Below, piece by piece: positions 1-5,999 of a stretch of DNA of 6,715 bases. A program made the position numbers and the translations under genes. Below the pieces are notes generated by a model. It was not told the DNA's origin. It saw only the letters and a program-made list of their open reading frames with translations, and ran no database searches. The stretch is from positions 1 through 6,715 of the forward strand of contig JAFZEK010000260.1 in NCBI GenBank assembly GCA_017560705.1, written 5' to 3'. Position 1 is the stretch's first letter, and each line of letters opens with the position of its first letter. The stretch is from Bacteroidales bacterium. Lineage in GTDB: Bacteria; Bacteroidota; Bacteroidia; Bacteroidales; P3.

Positions 1-854
1 AACCCCTTGTACATATAAGTATTATAAGGACTATCGTAGGATAAATGTTTTCTAAGAATCCGCCTAATGGAGAAATCATAGATAGCATATCTCACAGTGG
101 GGTCGGCTTGTAGCAGTCGGCCTTGTCGCAGCCTATTCAAATACACGCTAGCAATAAGAGGTTTTTCATCGTTCTTATTAGTTTCTTCTTCCACAATGGA
201 AGCCAATGTAATAATTTCCAACCTTGTCATCTTCATGGACTTTGCTTTTTGGTCTCTAATACCATTCCAAAAAGCATCATATTCCTTATACATACGCCTC
301 AAAAAGTTTTCGGGAGTAATATCCCAATAAAACTCGTAGGTGTTTGGGATAAATATAGCCATCGCCGTTTCATTATTGAAGCCCATGGAATCCAACAACT
401 CTTTATTCTCAAAAGCATTCATAAAGTCGGCAGAATCGAACATCAGTTTCTTCGAAAGTCTTTTAGCCAAAGACTCCTTAGTTCTAAAATTACCCACCAC
501 CACCGATAGCGGATCTTGATTTCCCGACTTAAGTTTGTTCAGCAAAGTATTAATATTCATGTGAGGTTCAATCTTATACCTACCGGATTTTACCCTGCTA
601 GGATAGCCCTTACGATTTGCCAACCAATTAAAAAACGATGGGTCTTCAATGCATTTATTTACCATCAGGCTATCCAAAACGTCATTGTATGTAGCACCGG
701 GCTGTATGTACAAATAATATTCTTTTTCGGCTGGGAGATTATTGCTTTTTAGGAATTTATACACTCCTACCACCACTCCCATTCCTAGTACAAAAAGAAT
801 AGATAAGACTATTATAAGTTTATTTTTCGATATTTTTTTCCGGTTCTTTGCCAT
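1..854 (-). CDS. mltG: Endolytic murein transglycosylase MltG (YceG family), 3' end missing
   Basis: The protein cleaves nascent peptidoglycan glycan strands within the chain, leaving 1,6-anhydroMurNAc ends, and is thought to help set strand length next to the synthases at the inner membrane. The visible 284 codons start at ATG 854; a same-strand ATG at 865 runs into a stop after three codons. Residues 1-11 are basic, about 12-31 form one membrane anchor, about 47-115 fit the LysM-like YceG subdomain (YLYIQPGATYNDVLDSL), and the catalytic domain follows. The signature ASIVEEET (218-225) places the catalytic Glu at residue 222; VYLNRLRQG, LQADPTVRYA and SPYNTY follow in the family order. The coding frame is still open at base 1, so the remaining C-terminal end of the domain lies outside. 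No Shine-Dalgarno sequence is visible; the leader is A-rich. Identification is by motif, from memory of the family, and is firm. Confidence 0.95.
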   Translation of the reverse strand, partial: MAKNRKKISKNKLIIVLSILFVLGMGVVVGVYKFLKSNNLPAEKEYYLYIQPGATYNDVLDSLMVNKCIEDPSFFNWLANRKGYPSRVKSGRYKIEPHMNINTLLNKLKSGNQDPLSVVVGNFRTKESLAKRLSKKLMFDSADFMNAFENKELLDSMGFNNETAMAIFIPNTYEFYWDITPENFLRRMYKEYDAFWNGIRDQKAKSMKMTRLEIITLASIVEEETNKNDEKPLIASVYLNRLRQGRLLQADPTVRYAIYDFSIRRILRKHLSYDSPYNTYMYKG

Positions 855-1148
855 TATTTTTTCATATTTTTTATGTGATAAATACAACCTACAGAACAAA
901 ACAACAAGTCGTCACCATATATAAATTCAGCTTTCCGGCTTTTCTTCTCCGAAATTAATCATCAAACCCTAAGCCTTTCAAAAACAATTTCAAAAAAAAA
1001 CTAGCAAGCAACTATTCATCTTTTCTCACGCCATTAACAAACTGCTGTTTTAGCTCCTTTTACATTTATTATTGCCTTTCACTTGAGGCATTCTGCTACA
1101 CAATGCGAACAATGTATCATGCAGAGGTCCACATTTATGTTTCAATAT
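855..1148. other. Gene-free stretch between GNAT gene and mltG
   Basis: About 294 nt of AT-rich DNA without a convincing ORF. It should carry the 3' end of the GNAT transcript and possibly the mltG promoter, but I find no perfect TAnnTTTG box on the minus strand. The only hairpin near the GNAT stop pairs TGCCT with AGGCA around an 8-nt loop (about 1074-1091) and has no T-tract, so it is a poor terminator. An A-tract at about 992-1000 gives T9 on the transcript but has only a 3-bp stem before it. Confidence 0.5.
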
Positions 1149-1667
1149 TTACAATATCTTTTGTATCATATACTCGTCCTTAAAACCATCGTTCACACAC
1201 AGCCAATCCTTTTTTATCCCCACTACTTCAAAACCATTCTTTTGAAACACCGCAAAACTAGCAATATTATCCGTAGACACATTTGCATATAATTGGTGCA
1301 AATGTAAATGCTCCTTTGCAAAATGACACAACCTTTTTACAGCCAAAGTTGCAAGTCCCCTATTTCGGTATTTTGCGTCCATTAAGATACCCACACCGGC
1401 ACGCTTGTTGAAGACATCGTAGTCAAAAATATCCACACATCCAACAGGCACCTTTCCGCCATCACAGTGGAGATAATCCACCATCAGCCTCAGCTGTTTA
1501 GATGTATATATATCCACACACTGGGCCGATATTATGTACTGTTCCAACATGTATCTCGAAAACGGCACATGAGTAGAACTCGTAGTCCAAATATCGGTAT
1601 CATTCTCCCACAGATATATAACATCTATATCGCTTGGCTCAAGAGCTCTTAATAGGACATCGCTCAT
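1149..1667 (-). CDS. GNAT-family N-acetyltransferase (RimL/SpeG-like)
   Basis: This is a 172-residue acetyl-CoA-dependent N-acetyltransferase, presumably cytoplasmic; the substrate is unknown. The N-terminal LLRALEPSDIDVIYLWEND (about 5-23) is the usual opening of the RimJ/RimL-type (Acetyltransf_3) branch. Motif A, which binds the acetyl-CoA pyrophosphate, is GVGILMDAKYRNRGLATLAV (91-110), with the R-N-R-G-L-A loop at 101-106. Motif B follows as LYANVSTDNIASFAVFQKNGF (126-146), ending in the typical N-G-F. Length is normal for a single GNAT domain. The layout also resembles spermidine acetyltransferase SpeG, but that substrate cannot be read from sequence. The ATG at 1667 lies only 8 nt beyond the T-tract of the pgk terminator, so expression must come from read-through or from a promoter overlapping the end of pgk. 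The family is sure; the function is not. Confidence 0.9.
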   Translation of the reverse strand: MSDVLLRALEPSDIDVIYLWENDTDIWTTSSTHVPFSRYMLEQYIISAQCVDIYTSKQLRLMVDYLHCDGGKVPVGCVDIFDYDVFNKRAGVGILMDAKYRNRGLATLAVKRLCHFAKEHLHLHQLYANVSTDNIASFAVFQKNGFEVVGIKKDWLCVNDGFKDEYMIQKIL

Positions 1668-1675
1668 AAACTTTC

Positions 1676-1739
1676 AAAAAAAACAAGAATGAATGTGGAG
1701 GTCATAATGAATGCAGTAGTTACTCACACATTCATTCTT
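1676..1739 (-). terminator. Intrinsic terminator of the atpB-pgk transcript
   Basis: A perfect 13-bp inverted repeat, AAGAATGAATGTG (1685-1697) with CACATTCATTCTT (1727-1739), is followed on the minus strand by G and then eight T (1683-1676). The stem can extend inward by three more pairs (1698-1700 with 1723-1725) past one bulged base at 1726. It begins 11 nt after the pgk stop. The stem is AT-rich and the loop (22-29 nt) is longer than usual, but the length of the perfect stem and the T-tract make termination likely. Confidence 0.85.
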
Positions 1740-1750
1740 ATATATCTATA

Positions 1751-2941
1751 TTATTTTAAAATTGCGACAATACCCGGCAATTCTTTACCTTCCAAATATT
1801 CTAACATAGCACCACCGCCAGTGGAAACGTAAGACATCTTGTCGGCAATACCCAGTTGCTTCACAGCAGCAACGGAGTCGCCTCCACCAACAGCCGAGAA
1901 AGCACCTTTAGCAGTAGCAGCCGCAACAGACTGAGCTACACCAAATGTTCCCTTGCTGAAATTAGGGAATTCGAATACACCAATAGGACCGTTCCACAAT
2001 ATAGTTTTAGAGCTAGCAATAACAGCATCAAATTCTTTTACGCTGTCCGGACCACAATCCAAGGATTCCCATCCGTCTGGAATTTGGTCGCTAGGCACTA
2101 TCATTGTATTAGCGTCATTAGAAAAATCGTCGGCAACAACACTATCCGAAGGCAAGTAAAGTTTTACATTGTGTTCTTTCATCTTTTCCATAAGATACCT
2201 AGCTTCGTCTAGCTTATCGTCTTCGCAAAGCGAATTTCCTATCTTTCCACCAAGAGCTTTGGTAAAAGTATAACGCATACCACCACCTATAATCATATTA
2301 TCCACTATAGGAATCAAGTTTTCCAAAATATCTATCTTAGTAGAAACTTTAGAACCACCTATAATGGCAGTAAATGGTCGTTGAGGATTTTCCATCAATT
2401 GATGCAAATTTCTCACTTCGTGTTCCATCAAGAAACCGAAATATTTATCATTCGGGAAGAACGATGCAATAGTGGCAGTAGAACAATGTTCGCGGTGAGC
2501 AGCACCAAAAGCATCATTAATGTAAACATCACCAAGCTGAGCTAACTCTTGGGCCAACGCCTTATCTCCCTTAGTTTCACCAGGATAAAAACGCATGTTT
2601 TCAAGCAAGAATAGGTCGCCGGGTTTTAATTCGGATACCATTTTCTTCACATTGTCGCCCAACAACTCTTGAGTAAATATAACTTTACGATTCAACAGTT
2701 TCGACAAATACTCAGCCACCGGAGCAAGACTATACTTAGGATCAACCTCGCCTTTTGGTCGTCCTAAGTGAGACATCATTATCACCATAGCACCATCGTT
2801 CACCAACTTTTCTATAGTAGGCAACGACTCTTGTATTCTAGTGTCGTCGGTAATATGAAATTCATTGTCAATAGGTACATTAAAATCTACACGAAGTAGA
2901 ACTTTTTTTCCTGAAAAATCAAGATCTTTAATGCTTTTCAT
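1751..2941 (-). CDS. pgk: Phosphoglycerate kinase
   Basis: This is the cytoplasmic glycolytic enzyme that transfers phosphate between 1,3-bisphosphoglycerate and ADP, giving 3-phosphoglycerate and ATP, and runs in reverse in gluconeogenesis. The 396 residues are full length for a bacterial PGK. The signature VLLRVDFNVP (14-23) holds Asp19 and Asn21. Substrate-site residues are seen at Arg35, SHLGRPKG (57-64), Arg117 and DAFGAAHR (143-150). The nucleotide half has IIGGSKVSTKI (193-203) with Lys198 and Lys202, GGGM (219-222), WNGPIGVFE (316-324), GGGDS (352-356) and STGGGA (373-378). No key residue appears missing. Start ATG 2941 fits the family N-terminus. It follows atpB by 38 nt with no terminator between them, so co-transcription is likely, and it is closed by the hairpin at 1676-1739. 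Confidence 0.98.
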   Translation of the reverse strand: MKSIKDLDFSGKKVLLRVDFNVPIDNEFHITDDTRIQESLPTIEKLVNDGAMVIMMSHLGRPKGEVDPKYSLAPVAEYLSKLLNRKVIFTQELLGDNVKKMVSELKPGDLFLLENMRFYPGETKGDKALAQELAQLGDVYINDAFGAAHREHCSTATIASFFPNDKYFGFLMEHEVRNLHQLMENPQRPFTAIIGGSKVSTKIDILENLIPIVDNMIIGGGMRYTFTKALGGKIGNSLCEDDKLDEARYLMEKMKEHNVKLYLPSDSVVADDFSNDANTMIVPSDQIPDGWESLDCGPDSVKEFDAVIASSKTILWNGPIGVFEFPNFSKGTFGVAQSVAAATAKGAFSAVGGGDSVAAVKQLGIADKMSYVSTGGGAMLEYLEGKELPGIVAILK

Positions 2942-2979
2942 TACAAATTTTAATTATTTATTCTTTTTGAAAGTTTGAT

Positions 2980-4083
2980 CTACGCTTCTTGGTGGTGTTC
3001 GCCTCCATGAGTCTCTGTTGCCATAGCAATATAAAGAGCAGACAACATGGAGAATACGTAAGCCTGAATGAATGCCACTAAGCATTCTAGCAAACTAATA
3101 AACACACTAAATATTATAGATACAACAGAAACACTGTATCCCAACATTGGAGACATGTTTCCGAAGATGAATATCAAAGTTATAAAACCAAGGATAACGA
3201 TGTGACCGGCAGTCATGTTGGCAAACAAACGAATCATAAGAACGAAAGGTTTGGTGAACATACCCAACACTTCAACTACAGGCATAATAGGCAAGCCATA
3301 CTTCAAAATCCATGGCACACCCGGTGTATTAAAAATATCTTTCCAATAGTGCTTATTGCCACTAAATGTGGTAATAAGGAAAGTAATAACCGCCAACACT
3401 CCAGTAACGGCAATATTGCCGGTAACATTAGCACCGCCGGGAAAGAACGGTATCAATCCCATTACGTTACAGAAAAAGATAAACATAAACACCGTTAGGA
3501 TATAAGGAAGATATTTGTCTGTTCTCTTTTCGTCCATGATGGGCAAAACGATTTGGTCTCTAATAAACAGCACCAACATCTCTATCAACGATTGCAAACC
3601 CTTAGGAGCTTTGCCTTTGCTGCGTAGGCAACTCTTTCTTACCACCATAAAAATAATGATAAGCATAATGGTGGATATAATGATGGAGGCAGCCGTCTTG
3701 GTGATAGACAAATCTATAGGCGTCACTTCTTTACCTTCGGCATCTTGCAACACATTGCCTTCGGCATCCACACACACTATGTGTTCTTTCTTTACTCCGC
3801 CCCCTACTATTTTATAACCCTTGTAAGCTTCTTCGCCATGGTGAAATTTGGACGACATGAAAACATCCAATTTACCATCATTTATTAGTATAACAGGCAA
3901 CGGAATGGACACATGCTTGTCGCCCACACTAAGAATATGCCACGAGTACGAATCCGTAATGTGACCTATGATTAAATTACCTGCATCAACTTTTCCAGTT
4001 TCTTCTTCACTTCCTGTGCTTGAAAACGCTTTTGGCATGAAAGAAAGAAGACTAATCATTATAACAAAAAGCTTAAATCTCAT
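2980..4083 (-). CDS. atpB: F-type ATP synthase subunit a, Bacteroidetes-type with long N-terminus
   Basis: This is the membrane subunit that forms the two proton half-channels against the c-ring of the FoF1 ATP synthase. I start at ATG 4083 (367 aa); the frame could open at TTG 4092, but ATG follows three codons later and begins a good signal peptide (MRFKLFVIMISLLSFMPKAFS). About 105 residues of predicted periplasmic domain follow, including FMSSKFHHG, then five to six membrane segments from about 129 onward. The essential Arg (E. coli R210) is Arg285 in IRLFANMTAGH. Positions matching E. coli E219 and H245 are His294 and Glu333, the swapped pair seen in many lineages, and Q252 matches Gln340. 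It is the first gene of its transcript, next to pgk; atpE is not on either side. Promoter at 4128-4159. Confidence 0.96.
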   Translation of the reverse strand: MRFKLFVIMISLLSFMPKAFSSTGSEEETGKVDAGNLIIGHITDSYSWHILSVGDKHVSIPLPVILINDGKLDVFMSSKFHHGEEAYKGYKIVGGGVKKEHIVCVDAEGNVLQDAEGKEVTPIDLSITKTAASIIISTIMLIIIFMVVRKSCLRSKGKAPKGLQSLIEMLVLFIRDQIVLPIMDEKRTDKYLPYILTVFMFIFFCNVMGLIPFFPGGANVTGNIAVTGVLAVITFLITTFSGNKHYWKDIFNTPGVPWILKYGLPIMPVVEVLGMFTKPFVLMIRLFANMTAGHIVILGFITLIFIFGNMSPMLGYSVSVVSIIFSVFISLLECLVAFIQAYVFSMLSALYIAMATETHGGEHHQEA

Positions 4084-4127
4084 AAATATCAATATTTTAT
4101 AGTCTTATTCTGTTTTTTTTCAAAAGG

Positions 4128-4159
4128 CAAATATACAACAAATATCAAACACTTCAAAA
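4128..4159 (-). promoter_or_regulatory. Consensus Bacteroidetes promoter of atpB-pgk
   Basis: On the minus strand TTTTG (4159-4155) is followed after exactly 19 nt by TATATTTG (4135-4128). This matches the TTTG / TAnnTTTG (-33/-7) consensus used by the primary sigma factor of Bacteroidetes at every fixed position and at accepted spacing. Transcription would start near 4120, giving a leader of roughly 37 nt before ATG 4083. Confidence 0.8.
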
Positions 4160-4326
4160 CTTTTTTCACTTTTTTATTTCATTCTTTTGCACACTGTGTA
4201 GCGAACAATAAGATAACCAGTCATATACATTCACTACAAAGAAAAATATAAATAGCTCTCCGTTTTCCCCGTTTTTCACTATCTTTTGCCTAGAAAAAAC
4301 ATAAGAAAAAACACTATAGCGACAGC

Positions 4327-4396
4327 ACTATTATAATAGTATAAAAACGCCACACATGTTTACAAAACATTTTTTTGTCATTTTATAGCCGCTATA
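4327..4396. promoter_or_regulatory. Three consecutive dyads upstream of the SUMF1 promoter, possible operators
   Basis: Three perfect dyads lie in a row: ACTATTATAATAGT (4327-4340, 14 bp without spacer), ATGTTT-ACA-AAACAT (4356-4370) and TATAGC-C-GCTATA (4384-4396). Their centres are about 29 and 27 bp apart. The last covers the place where a -33 element would be for the -7 box at 4411, and no TTG is present there. A half site TATAGC also occurs at 4315-4320. Binding by a dimeric regulator is an inference; short dyads in AT-rich DNA can arise by chance, and the three sequences differ from one another. Confidence 0.4.
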
Positions 4397-4410
4397 TGAA
4401 AAAAATATTG

Positions 4411-4418
4411 TACCTTTG
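4411..4418 (+). promoter_or_regulatory. -7 box of the SUMF1-gene promoter
   Basis: TACCTTTG is a perfect TAnnTTTG box followed by CACC, a common context in Bacteroidetes promoters. No TTG lies 19-21 nt upstream, so the -33 element is weak or replaced by an activator site. Transcription would start near 4425, giving a leader of about 140 nt that includes a small hairpin (TCCCT 4520-4524 with AGGGA 4533-4537) and two copies of TTGAATAA (4490 and 4505). Confidence 0.65.
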
Positions 4419-4567
4419 CACCGCAAAAATACAGTGTATAGTGGTAAAAAAATCAGATAAAGAACCGAAGATATTTTCATCGCAATACATTGAATAAAAA
4501 TTCTTTGAATAATAACATATCCCTAAAATAACAGGGAAATATAACGGAGTAATATAAAGAAACAGAA

Positions 4568-5323
4568 ATGAAAAAAAGTATTTTTTTGGCTTTTATGCTT
4601 CTAGCATTGACTACTACACACGGACAAGTAGAAACTTTTTCGGTGGATGGAATATTGTTTAATATGATACCTGTGCAAGGTGGAACATTCACCATTGGCT
4701 GTACTAAAGAACAGAGCGACGAGTGTTGGGACATAGAAAAACCGGAACACAAAGTCATCATTACAGGTTATTACTTAGCCGAAACAGAAGTGACACAAGA
4801 GCTATGGGAAGCAGTAATGGGCAACAATCCAAGTACATTCAAAGGAAGCAAACGCCCCGTAGAAAATATTAGCTGGGACGATGCTCAAGAATTTATAAAA
4901 CGACTAAACAAAAAGACAGGCAGAAAATTCCGCCTTCCTACCGAAGCCGAATGGGAGTTTGCAGCACGCGGTGGCAACCTTACAAAACGCAACAAGTATT
5001 GCGGCAGCAACAATTTGGACGACGTAGCATGGTATGACGAAAATGCCGAAGCTCAAACTCACGAAGTGAAAACCAAGCAACCTAATGAATTAGGCTTCTA
5101 TGATATGAGCGGCAACGTGTGGGAATGGTGCAACGACTGGTTTACAGTGTACACCGTACACAGCGAAACCAACCCTCAAGGTGTGCCTAAAGGCTTCAGA
5201 CGCATATTGCGTGGAGGTTGCTGGAACAGCTATTCTTCGTTCTGTCGTGTATCGCACAGAGATAGTTACATTCCCAGTGCCAACGACTACGGAAGCGGAT
5301 TAAGACTAGCTTTGCCTAAGTAA
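4568..5323 (+). CDS. Secreted SUMF1/FGE-sulfatase-fold protein, not a canonical formylglycine-generating enzyme
   Basis: A 251-residue protein with a signal peptide (MKKSIFLAFMLLALTTTHG, cleavage probably near 19-20) and a single SUMF1 domain filling the rest; no lipobox, so probably periplasmic or exported. Domain landmarks in order: IPVQGGTFTIG (34-44), YYLAETEVTQELWEAVMG (68-85), RPVENISWDDAQEFI (96-110), FRLPTEAEWEFAARGG (121-136), NELGFYDMSGNVWEWCNDW (173-191) and RILRGGCWNS (212-221), closing with GSGLRLAL. Of the two active-site cysteines of true FGE, the second aligns with Cys226, but the first aligns with Ser221, so copper-dependent formylglycine formation is unlikely. Members of this fold also serve as ligand-binding or non-heme iron proteins; its role here is unknown. 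It is a single-gene unit with its own promoter (4411) and terminator (5372). Start ATG 4568 is the first codon of the signal peptide; no Shine-Dalgarno sequence is properly spaced. Confidence 0.9.
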   Translation: MKKSIFLAFMLLALTTTHGQVETFSVDGILFNMIPVQGGTFTIGCTKEQSDECWDIEKPEHKVIITGYYLAETEVTQELWEAVMGNNPSTFKGSKRPVENISWDDAQEFIKRLNKKTGRKFRLPTEAEWEFAARGGNLTKRNKYCGSNNLDDVAWYDENAEAQTHEVKTKQPNELGFYDMSGNVWEWCNDWFTVYTVHSETNPQGVPKGFRRILRGGCWNSYSSFCRVSHRDSYIPSANDYGSGLRLALPK

Positions 5324-5371
5324 TTCACAGAAATTTATTTCATAATTTTATATTCAGAATCTAGTAATTAT

Positions 5372-5403
5372 AGGCGTTTCCTTCAGGGAACGCCTTTTTT
5401 TTT
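5372..5403 (+). terminator. Intrinsic terminator of the SUMF1 gene
   Basis: AGGCGTTTCC (5372-5381) pairs with GGGAACGCCT (5386-5395) across a TTCA tetraloop, ten pairs with one G-T wobble, followed by a run of nine T including the last stem base (5395-5403). It lies 48 nt after the stop codon. There is no T-tract in the opposite direction, so it acts on plus-strand transcripts only. Confidence 0.93.
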
Positions 5404-5425
5404 ACCCCTATTTTCCCCTTTAAGC

Positions 5426-5462
5426 ATCGCGGATATATCGCGGATTTTATAACCGCTATATG
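5426..5462. repeat. Short direct and inverted repeats with a near copy of the upstream dyad
   Basis: ATCGCGGAT occurs twice at an 11-bp period (5426-5434, 5437-5445). The second copy overlaps one arm of a hairpin in which 5435-5443 pairs with 5453-5461 (8 of 9 bases) around a 9-nt AT loop. The right part, 5444-5462, matches 4380-4398 just upstream of the SUMF1 promoter at 18 of 19 bases (ATTTTATArCCGCTATATG). The SUMF1 gene is therefore flanked by two copies of this element in the same orientation, about 1.06 kb apart. Confidence 0.6.
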
Positions 5463-5499
5463 CAGTTGACGACATAAAAAGCTCTGCCCCCAAAAAGCA

Positions 5500-5516
5500 T
5501 AGCCAGACACTGGCTA
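5500..5516. repeat. Perfect 7-bp hairpin
   Basis: TAGCCAG (5500-5506) and CTGGCTA (5510-5516) form a perfect stem around ACA. No T-tract follows on either strand, so it is not an intrinsic terminator. It could be an operator or a structural element; its function cannot be told from sequence. Confidence 0.5.
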
Positions 5517-5546
5517 GCCTCACTTCTTGACTCATCATAGGCAAGA

Positions 5547-5578
5547 TAAATGTTAAACAAAATCTTTAAATGTTAAAC
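5547..5578. repeat. 12-bp direct repeat at 20-bp period
   Basis: TAAATGTTAAAC is present exactly at 5547-5558 and 5567-5578. The 20-bp period is close to two helical turns, so a protein could bind both copies on the same DNA face. It directly precedes the 22-bp array. No partner gene is evident. Confidence 0.65.
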
Positions 5579-5580
5579 TA

Positions 5581-5756
5581 CCCCATCAAATAAATCACTT
5601 TGACAGCAAAAAACGTACACTTTCACCTCCAAGCCATGGCATTTTCATCGCCTGAACGGCACACTTAGATCACGAGAACACCCGGGTTTCATCACGAGAA
5701 CACCATACTTTCATCGGCAAAGCACCCGGGTTTGCTCCACAAAGCAATATACTTCA
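5581..5756. repeat. Degenerate tandem array of 22-bp units (about eight)
   Basis: Cutting the sequence every 22 bp from 5581 lines up eight units. Units 1-7 (5581-5734) each end in a T-rich pentamer of the CTTTC, TTTTC, CTTAG or GTTTG kind; unit 8 (5735-5756) ends ACTTCA. The core is units 5-7 (5669, 5691, 5713), each beginning ATC. Units 5 and 6 share their first 14 bases (ATCACGAGAACACC), while units 5 and 7 share CACCCGGGTTT on the right. Units 7 and 8 share CAAAGCA on the left, and units 6 and 8 share an ATACTT-type right half. The outer units match only partly. The length is not a multiple of three and no ORF uses it, so it is non-coding. It is not CRISPR-like because no constant repeat alternates with unique spacers. 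Confidence 0.7.
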
Positions 5757-5999
5757 ACTTCCTTAGAAAACACACCCATTGATTATCAATACATTATTTC
5801 ATCATCTCATTCATACTACGATATACGTATTTCCATAAAGAAAAATAGCTTTCGACACGTTAAATTGAGGGTTGTTAATATATCGAAGATTTAGCATTAT
5901 TATTAAAGGCAACTTCTAAAAAAATACACTATCAACCTATTCATACAATATTTTTTCCCAATCTACGTTTATGTCAAAAAAGAACAAAAATACATTGAA
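5757..5999. other. Gene-free stretch before the membrane-protein gene
   Basis: About 243 nt of AT-rich DNA with no supported ORF longer than a few codons. It probably contains the promoter of the gene at 6000, but the best box, TACGTTTA (5964-5971), misses the final G and has no TTG at the right distance. ATACGTAT (5824-5831) is a short palindrome. A ten-codon reading frame (5971-6003) overlaps the next start as ATGA. Confidence 0.45.

Noticed and set aside
97..509. Two overlapping plus-strand reading frames (97-330 and 123-509)
   Set aside because: They are antisense to mltG, whose catalytic motifs are intact on the minus strand, and their translations show no family features.
985..1015. 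Intrinsic terminator at the A-tract between GNAT gene and mltG
   Set aside because: The only stem before the T-run on the minus strand is about three base pairs.
1856..2212. Plus-strand reading frames within pgk
   Set aside because: They are shadows of the opposite strand; pgk is complete with all signature motifs.
3202..3817. Plus-strand reading frames within atpB
   Set aside because: They are antisense to a conserved membrane protein; His/Asn-rich or Ile/Met-rich translations are typical of reverse-read hydrophobic codons.
4084..4092. TTG at 4092 as the atpB start
   Set aside because: ATG 4083, three codons downstream, gives a normal signal peptide and needs no rare start codon.
4546..4549. 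GGAG as ribosome binding site of the SUMF1 gene
   Set aside because: It is 18 nt from the ATG, too far, and this phylum rarely relies on Shine-Dalgarno pairing.
4477..4761. Minus-strand frame of 94 codons across the SUMF1 start
   Set aside because: It covers the SUMF1 leader and signal peptide on the wrong strand, and its sequence has no recognisable domain.
5581..5756. CRISPR array
   Set aside because: The units are contiguous, all degenerate and only 22 bp; there is no constant repeat with unique spacers and no cas gene in the window.
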